A stretch of 64,000 nucleotides of DNA from Auricularia sp. M13 (GCA_037042915.1 CM073194.1:1426001-1490000); one strand, 5' to 3'; shown: positions 11,735 to 23,808, numbered from the stretch's first letter. A program made the numbers and translations. Notes: generated from the letters alone by a model not told the origin.

Positions 11735-11835
11735 GACGGGACGGGCTGGACGGGTTATGCCCGTCCCGTCACCCGTGGCTGCTGGAATGCTTGGACGGGA
11801 CGGGTTGGAATCCGTCCCGTCCACCCCGTCTCGAC
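11735..11835. repeat. GACGGG/CCCGTC inverted-repeat cluster
   Basis: Within about 100 bases the motif GACGGG(A/C) occurs several times in direct and inverted orientation. Examples are GACGGGACGGG facing CCGTCCCGTC, and GGACGGGACGGGTTGGA facing TCCGTCCCGTCCA. The arms can pair into nested hairpins. It lies outside any confident gene. Confidence 0.75.
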
Positions 11836-12253
11836 AGTTTGCACGGGGGCGGCTTACATCCCTACCGGCGAGTCGCACGCTTCTTGCGGGCCCCGGGCCT
11901 ACATGCAGTAGGTATAGGGCATTTTGTTTCTCTCCGGCTGGCGTGTTCCGCGAAGCTTGGTACAGTTGAAGTTCTCATAACCATTCCGACCAGCGCTGAT
12001 GGTCACCACCGTGACATGCGGTGGGGTTGAGCGTCCTCGACTCCGATCTATTTCTCAAGTCACGCCCGGAACTCCGAGGACCGATGTCCGTCTTCCGTTT
12101 CTGTTTCACACCAGCGCCAATTCATGCGTCCCTGCTGATGGGTGGTCTTGAAGGTGTGTAAACTATTATCCTATCTTCGGACTCGACCCGCGGGCGGGCG
12201 GGGAGAATGACACTACTTCTACAGGCAGAACTCGTCGAGCATTACGTCAACCC

Positions 12254-12930
12254 CTACTCCTCTCCTAGCGAATCTTCGGACGTCCTGGAACCGCTAACCC
12301 CCGCCCTGCGCACGGGCTCGTGTGCGAAGTCTCGATGGAAGCATCCTTCGTCGCGCAGGCGGCGCCAAAGGAGATACAGAACGCTAATCCCAGCGCTGTC
12401 GGCGTGCGGCTCTTCTCCAACGTCCCAGAAGAGGAACTGTCTGGCGACGTCTCCAATGATGCCCTTGTTCCTGACTGCGTTGTCCCTCCAAATCATGGGA
12501 ATTCCGGTGAGGCCGTCAGTGAGCATGCCATAGTCGGTCCTGAAGACGTGATTATATCTATAGCAGGCGGGTCAGTCAGGCAGGGCATGCGTGCATCGCA
12601 ATACATACTCAACAGCTTGCCTCATGTGCGACTGCATATTCTCGCTGTGGGAGCCGATTGCGGAGATCAATTGGCCGAATACTGCTATTCCTTCTGGGCT
12701 CTTATCCGTTAGTTCACCCTTAGGATTCAACGCTTTGTCGATGAGTTTCTTGTAGCCTTTCGGCCGCGTGAAAGGCGCTATATCCGTGGTATAAACCGCA
12801 CGCGCACGCTTAGAGGGTAAGCTTTTCGTCACCACCGAATGTACCGAAGCGGCCCCATACCTTGTCCTCGACGAAAACAAGAACCTCTTCCGGATCGTGC
12901 CCAAAAACGAATGTATGGTCAACCACGGAG
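12254..12930 (-). pseudogene. Unassigned coding remnants downstream of the 219-residue orphan
   Basis: Three minus-strand pieces look like protein. 12925-12800 reads VVDHTFVFGHDPEEVLVFVE ending EKLTL-stop. 12780-12590 contains FTRPKGYKKLIDKALNPKGE and GIAVFGQLISAIGSHSENMQ. 12526-12254 contains MIWRDNAVRNKGIIGDVARQ. They lie in tandem on the same strand as the intact neighbour at 13040-13760 and may be later exons of a longer gene or a decayed second gene. No family is recognised. Confidence 0.35.
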
Positions 12931-13039
12931 GTTTTTACTATAAATACGGTTCAAACTTGATTAGTTTTCTCACGAATGCACGAGGCGGCAGGTCCTAGTA
13001 CTTGCATTCGGCCTTGTCACCTACGCCGACGTCAATATC

Positions 13040-13760
13040 TCAAGTGCTAGGCTCCATGAATCGGATAGACTGACCAATTTTCCTCTTCTGTGAGTGCTGC
13101 GCTCGGGGCATTACGTATGGGCACTCCCCGTGAGTGAATCTGGTAGGTCTCGCGTGCTCGTAGCGGTCCCACCAATTTTCCAACATCGTCGATATAGCCT
13201 GGGAGCACGTCTGCATGATGTGTACAGCGATTAAGTCGCTGAGAATTTGTACGTCAGATATAAATTGGCTCATGCATCGTGGACATGAAGCGTACGCACT
13301 TGACATCACCCTCTCTGAGGAGGGGGTTCCATACTTCAGGACGCCGGTACGGGCCGCTCAACAGCTTGAAGTCTTCCCAAAACGCCTCAAGATCGAGGCT
13401 CTCAATCTCCTCGGCGTCGTAGGCTCTCACCGCTTGGACGGAATAGCCATCGAGATAAGGATCCTGGTGGTGTTTGGCAATTGCGCGTTCCCCATCGTCC
13501 TCGTTTTGCAACTTTCGCAGGGGATTTATGATGGCCCTAGGCATACTAGTGGATTTATTTTCCTTTAAGGCCTTTATGAACTCCTTGACGCGAGCGAGGT
13601 TGTCCACAATGGACCCGAACTCCGGGTGCTTCCGCAGCTGAGCCGCGAGCCGCCGCCCAGCCTCCCAGTTGTCCTCTTTGAAGACATCGAGGTAAGACAG
13701 TTTGAGGCCTGCGCCAACTGAGAGCTGAGATTCAGGGTCGAAACGAAGAAGCAGACCCAT
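13040..13760 (-). CDS. Hypothetical 219-residue protein
   Basis: Two exons (13760-13300 and 13238-13040; 660 nt; checked) separated by a 61-base GT-AG intron. The ATG at 13760 opens MGLLLRFDPESQLSVGAGLK. The protein is soluble, charged and helical (NWEAGRRLAAQLRKHPEFGS; RVKEFIKALKENKS), has no signal peptide or membrane segment, and ends RKIGQSIRFMEPST. No domain is recognised. A TATA-like TATATAG lies roughly 70 bases upstream, near 13830. Clean codon usage and splice sites argue for a real gene; it is probably restricted to this lineage. Confidence 0.6.
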
Positions 13761-13969
13761 GGTTGAATCGTATGGAGAGGGCGATTTCTTTGAGAGGTGA
13801 GGAATACTCGCCCCCCAAAAGCAGTGATTATATAGCTCTCGAGGGACGCACAAGGTACAACCGTAGGTTATGTTTGAGACCAGAGAAGAGATGACTGGTC
13901 CGGTCACAGTCGCAGCTGTGCAGACCCTTACCCGCGCTATCAAGTCTGGTTTCCCTGCACAAGGCGACA

Positions 13970-15030
13970 AGAGTCCCTGAGTAACATTGCCCCCACCGTC
14001 TCATGTAACATGCCAATGCACCGGAGAATGACGTTATTCTAAGCTCTATAACGAGTGATCACTGTTGCGCGAGTAATACGATACAGGGCCTGTTGTGCGA
14101 AAAATTGTGCTTTGTGCCTACAACTCGTTGTCCTCAAAACCTGCGTCCTGGGCAAGTTCATAGCCTTCTTGATCCAAGGTATGCGGGCCAATGCTGAGGA
14201 GAATAGATGACAAGTAATCATATCACACCCCATGAACCAGGCCCCCGAAAAGCCTATGACAGGTCCGATTCATAAAGTGACCGGGATGATGGTCCCAAAA
14301 CTGCCCTCTGAAGTGTTCATTCCTAACTAAATCGGTCCTGGACGATGCTTGCGGCTCCGCGTCGCGCCGGCCGGTATCCACGATCAGCACTCGGAGCCCG
14401 TACTAAGCCACTGTTTTCTTTCCCAGCTGGACGATATGAGCCTCCTACACTCCGGTAACGTCCTATTTCATTTCTAATGCAGTTTTAGCCTGATAAGTCT
14501 GTTTCTCACCGGTTCTCATGGCTGGTCGGAAGTAGACTGGCGCCCGACCAATTTCGATGGTCCCAGGGCCTCAAAGCCCCTCGCACAACGAGAGGGAGAT
14601 TGTCCCACCAGGATTGGATGTGGGTCTCAAATGGCCTTGGGATTTTGGTCCCACGGCTCGGACATATCGTCATATGTGGGACGTTTTCGGAAGGGCCTCC
14701 TGAGCCATCTGATTATCGTACTGGCGGGATGCCCATTTTTTCCCAGTGCGCAAACATTGGAATCAGCTGTCACGTACTTGTATATGACAGGATGGTCACC
14801 GCTAATCATATTCATGACTGGCACGTGTTCTACTGTATCTGGCAGTGCGTAGTAATGCGTAGTAATGTTCCTGACAGGGTCCTTCAGGCCGCTTGAGGCA
14901 GAACCAGATCAAAGTCTGTTTAGTCAATCATGGAACAGGGCAGATGGCTGGTATTTCAAAACTCTGGACAGCATACTGAGCTCTACGCACAGGGGATCAA
15001 CTAGGTGGCAAGTATTGTGATGATCCAAGC
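13970..15030. other. No confident gene
   Basis: About 1 kb between the orphan gene and the kinase-like gene. Short open frames on both strands lack coding-type codon usage or splice logic; nothing else stands out. Confidence 0.4.
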
Positions 15031-15036
15031 TCTACT

Positions 15037-16233
15037 TCACAAATATGCCAAGACATAGTCGTGGACGTGCTCCTCGTCCTCAAGGGGAACATCAAAGTAA
15101 GCGGCCCAAGCTTGATCTGTATCAAGCTTCTCACGAGCCCACCGTTGTGCCGCCGCTTTATCGAAACCGATGTCCTTCAGCGTGCGTATAATACTACAAT
15201 AGTTCTATGAGTGCAGCTCGCAGAAATTAAGGCAACACTTACTCTCTGATTAGCTTGCTCATAAAACCCGCTCTAAGCAATTGTGCATCGGCGAAGTCAA
15301 TTAGTACCGGAGACATAGGATCCCCCACGGGCAGCAACACGTTCCGGCCAGCGAGGTCGTTGTGGAAGACATTGTATGCATGAATTGCCTGCATGGAGCT
15401 AGACAGACGTTCTCCCTGAAATTCGCAATTGATCAAATACCACCAATCGCCCCGATAAGCGTACGCACCATGATCCCGACTGCATTATCCCGCGTTCCAT
15501 AGTCTGCCATAAAATCTTTGTGCGAGATAGTGTCGATATACTCAAGTACCAGCGCGATGCAAGGTTCACCGTGAGGTAATACGACCTGTGTGCGTTTAAG
15601 CTGCTTTTCAACGAAAAAAATGACGCTGCGCACACGAAAGAAACCATATACATGAGGCACGAGTGATCCTTGAAGCGACTCAAGCTGCTTATAGGCCCAT
15701 ATTTCGTACTCGAAGGTTTGCAATATATTGTCCGTCGGTGAGGAACGGCCGGCGCAGTCAGGCGAAAGAAAGGCATAGTTGTCTGGCGGTAGCCTAGACG
15801 TCTCGAAGAGCTTGACCGCGACTTGGGCCGACGCACCATCATTGACTATATCCGATCGCAAGGTGCCTCGATAAACTTGGGAATTCCTGTTCATACCCGT
15901 GCAACCAGGAATTGCAGTAAGATCGAATATAGTGCTATATCCTTTGGAGAACGCCGGTGGTCGTTCCCGTATTGGTCGAAGGGGCTGTGGCGGGGACGGA
16001 TACTCGACAACATCCTGGCGAAGCCGCGGCATCGCGCGCTTCGTTAAGAATCTAGTCATCAAGGCCGTACCCTCATTTCCAGTGTACCGATCGCCAAGAC
16101 GCAAAGTCAGGCTGCGCGGGCGGTATGCCATGCGCCAATGGGACAGACTCAGACGCAAGAGCCTTCTATCATCGGTATTATCGGGAAGTTCAAGAGGCCA
16201 GGCGTCCAGAATGGCTGGAGAGATCGTGTCCAT
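15037..16233 (-). CDS. Kinase-like protein A (atypical, degenerate DFG)
   Basis: Exons 16233-15469, 15388-15243 and 15193-15037 sum to 1068 nt, 355 residues (checked). A 51-base in-frame stretch after GFFR (starting GTGCGC, ending ACACAG) matches the position of an intron in the paralogue at 19828 and is probably also spliced out, giving 338 residues. Kinase-fold landmarks are a Gly-poor loop (NRNSQVYRGTL), a VAVK-type lysine (QVAVKLFETSR), a hinge (VLEYIDT), a catalytic loop HNDLAGRNVLL, and DFADAQ where DFG would be. The N-terminal 100 residues are specific to this small family. DFG-to-DFA with an HND loop is common in fungal protein-kinase-like (PKL) families; whether it phosphorylates protein is unknown. 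Confidence 0.7.
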
Positions 16234-16761
16234 GAGTGCGCGGAAAGAGAGTTAGAACCGGAGACCGAGTGTTTGGCTCCTGTATTTATACAGATCCGGC
16301 TTCTTCCGAAGCGGTAGGTAGGTAGGTAGGTCGTCTTTCCGCCGTCCGGGTATTAGCCGTGCCAACCAGGTGCCAACATACCGGTGCATTGCACAAGAGC
16401 ACAGAGCACAAAGCATTCAACCTCTCAGTCGCGCAAAACGTGTCAAGGTTATTGGATCACTCCGCCCGCCCGAGTTCAGAAGCTGTGTCCAAAGTGCACT
16501 CTCCACACTTCACTGGACTGCGAACGTTGTTTCAACCGGCGCTGTGTCCGTTGTTTGACGCTTACATCAAACACTGCCCCAGAAGAGATACCGGCACGAA
16601 CAGAGACGAGTCCGCACAAATGATTTCTTTCAATCTTTGTGCTATGATCACTAAGTACAGCCTCCCGCAGGCATCGTCACGAGCTGTTTGTGCATTCAAA
16701 CACGGCTATTTGTATAAAGGGACCTTGGTCTGGTTCGACATCCTCACATCCTCACGTCATC

Positions 16762-18064
16762 ATGTCCAAGATCCCACAGACCCGCTCCAAGACGGCCAAC
16801 GACAATCCCGATCTCGAGGTTGCCAAGCTCTTCTATGAGGAGATGATGAAGGATGATGAAGCCACCAAGGTTTATATCACCCTCTTCTCAGACCGCATGC
16901 GCGACGCAACGTCTTTCAGTCAGGCCGCCAATCACATGATTGACCTTCTGGATAACTTCATGCCGTTGTCGCGCCAAGTCAATGCCCTTCTTCCTCACTA
17001 CGAATCCGAGCCTGCGGATGCTAATACGGCCAAGGCATCTGAGTCAAAGACGGCGAAGCAAGCTCACGAGAGTCTCGTGAAGTTCGATCACAAAACTGAC
17101 CTTCCTGCGCATAATATCGTGAAGCCGGCCTTCGATTTCGTATCCGGTTCTCCCAAGAGATGGATCTTTGTGGTGAACGTCCGAAGGATCTTATTCAACG
17201 AAGCTGACGTTGCGTGAGTCGGGTACACTCCCATATTCATGACTGTGACTGATTTTGGAGTTTGTTAGAGAGACAGTCCTAGTGGATCTCATTCTCCCCG
17301 CCGTCGAGCTGATCAATTTTCGGCTTCAAAGCCAGAGCCCTGGCCATCGTATCGAAATCAGGGCACAGGAAACGCCGACGATCGACGCTGCGACGCATGA
17401 ACAAGCGACCCGGGACAAGCAGGTAGATGATACAGGAAGAGGTCAGTATCATTCTGCGTACTGTTCTGTCGGACACAAGAGTAACCATTTCTCTACGGAT
17501 AGTCAATAGCGCAAGGATGGACCATTCTTTTGTTTTGAGGAAGCCCCAAGCTTACGAACGGCTCGCATTCATTGAGGAAAAGGTTTGCTGGAAAACGCGA
17601 ACGCTGCTTTTCATCCGCTTATTTTGTCGTTTGCAGCGCGTTGGATATGTAAATGCCGATCGATGGAAGATTATGGTCTCCAAACAGCCTCGTATGAAGC
17701 TAGTTGGGCTTCTCTTGGACACTGTGCCTTGGCTGGCCCAGATTCTTGGGTATGTACAATTGATCAGCTGAGACTTTGAATTGAGGTTTGGGCTAATTAT
17801 GCACACAGTTATGCCAAGAGTGCGGGCTGCTGGCGGTGCATGGCTGTCGATGGTCAACAGTTCATTACCATGCTATTCAATCAACAGGGCAAAAAGGATG
17901 AGTACGAGTGCCTAACGTGGGTTGCATTTGAGCATCACTCGGCCGCGGAGATCTTGAGGATCGAGAAGCACGCCGCGGCCCGCACCTCGCTCGTCTGGCT
18001 ACTCCTCAAGGGCCTTCAGGACGCAAAACTGCCCCTGACTCAGAATCCGCTTCCTGACGCCTAG
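16762..18064 (+). CDS. Hypothetical 357-residue protein
   Basis: Five exons (16762-17213, 17269-17441, 17503-17582, 17637-17749, 17809-18064; 1074 nt; checked). The ATG at 16762 opens MSKIPQTRSKTANDNPDLEV. The protein is soluble; the N-terminal half is helical (FYEEMMKDDEATKVYITLFS), a Glu/Gln/Thr-rich linker lies near residue 190, and a Cys pair (SAGCWRCMAVDGQQ) occurs near residue 277. No signal peptide, membrane helix or known domain is visible. It lies between two divergent kinase-like paralogues. Clean splice sites make it a credible gene, but its function cannot be assigned. Confidence 0.7.
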
Positions 18065-18509
18065 TTTCAGATTTTGTCGCGTGCGGGATGTACTTTAGAG
18101 AATTTTCACGTCCCGAATGACACGTTCTTGACTTGGTTTCAGCCCACCGTGAGAACAAATGAGTCAAAAAAGTAAGGGTCTCCAATTGAGCTTCTGTTGA
18201 ACCAGGCCGGCGACTTCGATTGACCTCCCTGTAGCCACACCCTGCATGAATCGCATAAAGTCAAGGAAGTCAAGGAAGGGACCTGCGTCACGGAACTTGG
18301 GGCCTGTCCCAGGATGCAACTGACCTCAGTTCATTGCCCGCTGAACTTGTATTGTTTCCTGGTGCGAGATCATCGTCTATCCGCGCTGTTCAGTATTTAC
18401 AGCGGCGAGTACTGACTACACATTACCGCGCATTGAGAACTTACCCTGCGATGTGCACGCCATTCAGGGGAACGGGCGTCGTTCTGGCCTGCTTAGTGCG
18501 CGACACGAG
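18065..18509. other. Intergenic, nothing recognised
   Basis: The interval between two convergent genes; it should hold their 3' untranslated regions. No further structure is seen. Confidence 0.5.
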
Positions 18510-19426
18510 TCAAATCGTTTGCTTCTGCAAGCCGAGTATTCTCCACACGACCTCTCCAATCTTTGTATCCCCATCATGTGGCTTATCTGCCCTCGTCAGA
18601 GAATCTTTGACAGTGTCGGGGTTCATCACCCCCGTCTCGCCGCGTAACTTGACGATCTCGTGTATGATAGTGCCGGTGAACTCCGGGTGTCCCTGCACGC
18701 AGAAGATTTGAACGTCCTTCGAAAGATCGAGCTGGTCTGCAGAATCCGCGTCACCATAAGTCTTGATGAAGCCCTGGTTCTCGGACTTCTCGCTGCCCCC
18801 GAGCAGCAGACAGCCGGGCGGCGTGCGCACGACTTGATCGCGGTGCATTTCGTGGATATTGATGCTCCGTTCTCCCCCGAAGACGCGTTGCCCGATCGGG
18901 CTGAGGGAGACAGTGTAGACGCCGGCTTCCCAGCCGAGAGGGTTGGGCTCAACACTGCCCAGCCCGCCCAACGCTTGCGCGATGATCTGGTGGCCGAAAC
19001 ATATACCTGTGATAACGGAAACGTAAGCGTCATGTCCAGGCTTTCAAGGCCATATTTGAATTAGCAAGAATTCACCGATTAGGCGGACGCGCGGGTGCTC
19101 AGTCGCGACGCGGCGCGTATAAGCGATGAGGTTCCGCACCCATTCGTCCTCGTCGTATGCACTGGCCGCTAAGCAAAGTCAGTGACTGCCACCAGCTGTG
19201 ACAGAAGCCACGCACATGATCCCGTAATAATCATCCCATCGTATTTCTCGGGATCGGGATACTCGCTGAGCTTGGCGTCGTAAGGGTCCAGCTGCACTCT
19301 GACATCGGCCGGCGCGCTGGACACGAGCCAGGTAGTGAATATGATGGGGTATGCGCCTGTGGAGGCGACGACCGCTGGTATCGGCGTGTCACAGACGATG
19401 AGCGCAAGTCGAGGCGCCACAGACAT
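18510..19426 (-). CDS. Class I glutamine amidotransferase-like protein
   Basis: Three exons (19426-19216, 19168-19076, 19006-18510; 801 nt, 266 residues; checked). The core signatures are intact: the nucleophile elbow GICFGHQIIAQALGG with the catalytic Cys, and FCVQGHPEFT carrying the His-Glu pair. The oxyanion region is KYDGMIITGS. It lacks a synthetase partner domain, so it is a free-standing GATase1 of the kind often annotated GMP-synthase-like or copper/iron-regulated glutamine amidotransferase. The natural substrate is unknown; hydrolysis of gamma-glutamyl compounds is a family-based inference. The second intron splits the codon just before the nucleophile motif. Confidence 0.88.
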
Positions 19427-19827
19427 GACGGCAGAGTGCAGAGTGTTCGGATCCGGACCGAGTTCCCGACCGGCGACCGCGGACCAGCGCTCAAATCTCC
19501 GCCAGCTTTCTTTGCTTTGCGTTCCACCCTCTGTCTAATCATTATTGCCAGGCCAAGTTCAAGCTGCTACGAAAGCCTGAATTTGTTCGCCTTCCTGCGC
19601 TCACACCCGCCGTTCGTTCCAGGGCTGGGACAGCCGACACGTACCTCGTCAGATAGCCTTGGTCTCGCTAGCATGTCGCATCAGGCTGCATGCTTGCTCC
19701 TCTCTGCTTCACGCTTTGCCCAGATGCCTTGCGGATGCCTGCAGGTCTAAGACGCTCATGTTGATTTTCTGGGCTTCATTAAAGCTGCAGATGACCGACC
19801 GCCGTCCTTCCAGCGATTTTGAGCCTC

Positions 19828-21062
19828 ATGGAAGCGACCCTCGAACGATGGCCTCTCGAATTGCCTATGCTGACTGCCGACAGACACAAATTTCTTGAAT
19901 TGCTGTCACAATGGTGGGAAGCTCCCGACCTCGCGCGCGGCTCGACACTGCGGCTTGGAGACCGGCATTCTGGCAACTCTCAGAGTCCTGCGGTGATCGC
20001 CAGGCTTTCCAGACCCGCAAAACCTAGACGCCATGGCGATGCCGTGCTTTCGCTGCCCCAAGATATTTCCAGAGCGTTACGAGCTCGACCAGTCGCGTTT
20101 ACCAAGCAGTATGCCGAAGTCGCCAACCTAACTCCCCTGCCCGGAGCCACGGGCCTCGACAAAAACTCGCAAGTTTATCGCGGTACTTTGGGTACACCAG
20201 CGGACGTTTCAGAGTCTCGGGCTCACGCTGCTCATGACGCTGTCGACGTTATCGTCAAGATTTACCAAACCTCTCGGATAGAAATGGACGCCTGGCATTT
20301 CTTTGCTGGCGAAGAGGTCGATAGGGTCGCGCTCGCGACAAATGTGCTGCAAGATTTCGAGCTGGAAATATGGGCCTACAATCAGCTCGCGCCGCTTCAG
20401 GGCTCCGTCGTGCCGTACGTCTACGGATTCTTTCGCGCACGTCCAACATCACCTGCTGTCACGGCGGAACTTTGAATAATGATCTTCCTATGTAGGTCGT
20501 GTTACCGCACGGCGAGCCGTGCATCGCTCTCGTCGAAGAGTACATCCCGACTATCAAGTGGAAAGACTTCAAGAGATTAATTCGCCACGATCCGGTGGAT
20601 ACGCTTCGTACCGTGGTGAGTTATATTCTACACACATCGCCAAATGGTATGTAACCAGGGAACAAGGGAGAAAACTTGTCGAATGCAGTACACGCACTCC
20701 ACACCTGCGGTGTGTTTCAACGCGACCTTGCCGGCAGGAATGCCCTTCTACCAGTCGACGATCCGACATTGCCCGTTTTGATCGACTTCGCCCACGTGTC
20801 ACTGGCGCAAGCAGTCGATCCGTTCATGGCTGTCTGGCCGTAGGCTTTGCGTCGTTTTCCCCCGTCGCAGTCGGTATTCACGAGTGTGCACCCCAGAATC
20901 ATAAGCACGCTTATCGATATCGGGTTTGGCAAAGAAGCCGTGAAGGAATGGGCCAGAGACAAGATTCGCAACAACAAATCCTGGGTGTTTGGTTTCGACG
21001 TGCCCGCTGACGACTGTGAGTACTTAAACGCATTCGTCTTCGATGGCGCACGTGGCTCTTGA
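19828..21062 (+). CDS. Kinase-like protein B (paralogue of A; HRD His replaced)
   Basis: Four exons (19828-20436, 20496-20646, 20689-20813, 20871-21062; 1077 nt, 358 residues; checked). An ATG at 19819 would add three residues. It aligns throughout with the gene at 15037-16233: LERWPLELP at the start, TLRLGDRHSGN, NSQVYRGTLG, VIVKIYQTSR, VYGFFR, VLPHGEPCIALVEEYI, then DLAGRNALLPVDDP and DFAHV. The catalytic-loop His is replaced by Gln (VFQRDLAGRN), and DFG by DFA, so activity is doubtful. The first intron seems to use a GC donor (CGC followed by GCACGT), because no GT site keeps the frame. Its start faces away from paralogue A; the two enclose two other genes. Confidence 0.68.
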
Positions 21063-21166
21063 ACATTGCAGGCAGATTCTGTCATAATTCGGCGGCGCCG
21101 CGCGTCGCATAATGTGGCTACTGTGCATACATGTTTCTCATCGCCAACTTGCGAGATTTGGAGCTT

Positions 21167-22424
21167 TCACTCGGTGTATGACGGCGTGTCTGCAATCAAC
21201 AGCGACGTCCACGACGACGAGTACCTTTCGCCCTTGACGTCCGCCGAGCGAACGAAAGAGTTGAGCTCCTCAAGCTCGCTTCCCGTGAGCTTGACCTTGG
21301 ATGCGCCGAGATTCTCCTCGAGGTTGGCGATCTTAGTCGTGCTGCAAAGTATCAGATCAACTCTCATAAATGACGATCAACAACTCGAAAGCAGCGACGC
21401 ACCCAGGAATGGGGATGATCTCGGGGCCCTGAGCAAGCAACCACGCGAGTGCGAGCTGCCCAGGCGTCGCGTTGTGCTTCTTCGCAATCTGGGTGATCTT
21501 GTCGACGAGCTCGAGGTTCTTGTGGAAATTCTCCGGCGAGTAGCGCGGGTCGGTCCTGCGGAAGTCGTCCTCGTCGAAGTCGTCCGCACTTTTGATGCGG
21601 CCGCTGAGAATACCGCGTCCGAGCGGCGAGTACGCAATGAGCGAGACTCCTAGCTCGCGGCACGCCTGGAGTACGCCGACGTCGGGACGCTCGATGTCGA
21701 GCGCGAACGGCGAGTACTCCATCTGCAGCGCGGCGACAGGGTGCACCGCGCACGCGCGACGGAGAGTCTGAGCGGAGGCCTCGGAGAGGCCGATGTGGCG
21801 GATCTTGCCCTCGTTCTTGAGTTGGACGAGCGCCTTCATGGTGATCTCGATCGGCGTGTTCTGGTCGATGCGATGGACATAGAACAAATCGATGTGGTCC
21901 ACGCCAAGTCGGGCGAGCGCCTTGTTCCCGGACTCGATGACACTGTTGACACGGGGAAGCGGTTAATTCTTGCCTCTTCGAGTGAGAAACGGTGCTCACT
22001 ATTCATGATCTCCCCTGACGAATCTGTTTCCTTGCGCGTCGACACCGATACCGAACTTGGTGGCAAGGAAAACCTTGTCGCGATTGCCGCGGGCCTTGAA
22101 GTAGCGGTTCAACATGTCCTCGTTTCCGCCGTAGATATTGCTGGAACGTGCGTAAGATGACGTCGCTTGTACGGATGGCAAGATACTTGATACATACCTA
22201 GTATCCCAAAACGTGCAGCCGAGCTCAAGGGCCTTGTCAAGCAACTTGAAAGCCTCATCGTCCGGCAAAGGCTTGCCATAGAACGCACTCATTCCCTATC
22301 TCGAACTATCAGCACACTGCGCATTCGAAGTCGCCGGAAAGTATGTATGCACCATGAGCCCGAATCCAATTTCGGTCACCTGTGGACCGTTCTTGCCTAG
22401 CGGACGGGTGGGGAGTGTCGACAT
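21167..22424 (-). CDS. Aldo/keto reductase
   Basis: Five exons (22424-22353, 22295-22198, 22140-22000, 21942-21403, 21341-21167; 1026 nt, 341 residues; checked). The AKR barrel is complete. The catalytic tetrad is visible as Asp and Tyr in FWDTSNIYGG, Lys in VFLATKFG and His in LFYVHRID. The NADPH-binding end shows PLGRGILSG and IIPIPGTTKIANLEENLGA. The closest groups are the AKR13/YakC-like reductases, which reduce aldehydes. Its upstream region carries a 48-base tandem repeat described separately. No defects are seen. Confidence 0.92.
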
Positions 22425-22447
22425 CGTGTTGGGGGTAGGAAAGCAAG

Positions 22448-22665
22448 AGACGGAACGAAGGGCCGTGTCTGAGACGGAACGGAGGGCTCTGTCTGACTCC
22501 GTACTTATAGCTCACGCGCATGACAAAGCATGACAAAGTTCCCGGCCCATGCGGCGGAAACGCACGAGTGACAAAGCATGATAAAGCTGCCGGCAAATGG
22601 TGTGGGAACCCAGAAGTGACAAAGCATGACAAAGCCACCCTGTGGGAACGCACGACTGGCATGGT
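22448..22665. repeat. Tandem repeats in the upstream region of the aldo/keto reductase gene
   Basis: Three copies of a unit of about 48 bases, each with the core TGACAAAGCATGAYAAAG, start near 22521, 22569 and 22617. They are separated by related CCGG/GGGAACGCACGA-type sequence. Nearer the gene (22450-22500) two copies of a unit of about 28 bases (CGGAACGRAGGGC...GTCTGA) occur. All lie within 250 bases of the gene's ATG at 22424. Confidence 0.75.
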
Positions 22666-23808
22666 CCTGACACCCATTCCCTGAGTCAGTGACTGCCGAG
22701 TTAGGGGAAATGTCTTGCCTTACGAGACAATTTAGGGTAAGGCCGCACGGGTGTCCTGAACCCTCCCTTACGGCGAGCCTCATACAGCGAACAGATCCGA
22801 TGTCTTTAAGGTCTGGGAGTCGGAGTCAAAGGTGTCACGATCGAACAGTAGTGTAATTCCGAAGATGAAAGTAACTAAGACCGCAGCGGCGAAAGGAACT
22901 ATATACAATCCACTCCGCTGTAAAATCCCAAGCGGGCAAAATTCACGGAGTGGCGATGTGTACAAAACGAGCGCTGGGATTGTATTCAGCAAATGAAGAT
23001 ATGGTCATTACACTGTACTCACAGCAACGGTAAGAGCTTTAGAACGAAAGCTCAATCTCCTCGTTGGCGGAAGTGCTCGCCTTTGCGACCTCGGGGAGAC
23101 TGTCGTCGAGGAGCGCAATCCAATTGAGGTTGAAGTTGGCAATCCACTCAGTATAAACTGTCTTCTTGCCGTCCTTGTGCTTGTGATAGCGATGAACAGT
23201 CGCATCGACCAAAACGAGGTCGCCGTTCTTGAGATTCTCGGGCGCAATGAAGCTCATCTTCGATCGAGTAAGCTCCAGACCTTTTGTTGCGCCGTAGATC
23301 TCCGAGAATGTCTCGGCCTACGAGGAGATGGCATTATGGATGCCAGGAACAAGTCATGTATAGCACTTACTACAGTCTGGCCAGGCCGTCGCACCATCGT
23401 CCATTTGGAGAAGCGCAAATCGTCGTAATACACAGTAGCTACGGCAGTGCACAGATTTAGCGACACAGCAGACTATTAGTAGTAATTGTTACTCACATTC
23501 ACAATCTTTCGTAAAACGCTTGATAATCTTGTTTGCTACTACAGTAGACTTCCTCATAATTCATGACCTCATAATTCATAAATCTCATATTTCATCGAGT
23601 TTGGGTGTTCCCCGACATGGGCGGCTGGTTATTGCTTCCGAAATTCATAATTCATAATTCATCAGCTAATATGACGTTTATGAATACCAATATACATCCG
23701 GGACCACGTTTGAGCACAGCCAAGCGGCCCTGGGAACGTGGTGGAAGGTTTCCATATATAAGCGGTGCCCTTCCCAGGCCAATTCAGTCTGATTTTCCTC
23801 TCCCCAAG

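Noticed and set aside
22505-22783. Minus-strand frame with repeated FVMLCH segments
   Set aside because: The peptide repeats simply reflect the tandem DNA repeat in the aldo/keto reductase upstream region.
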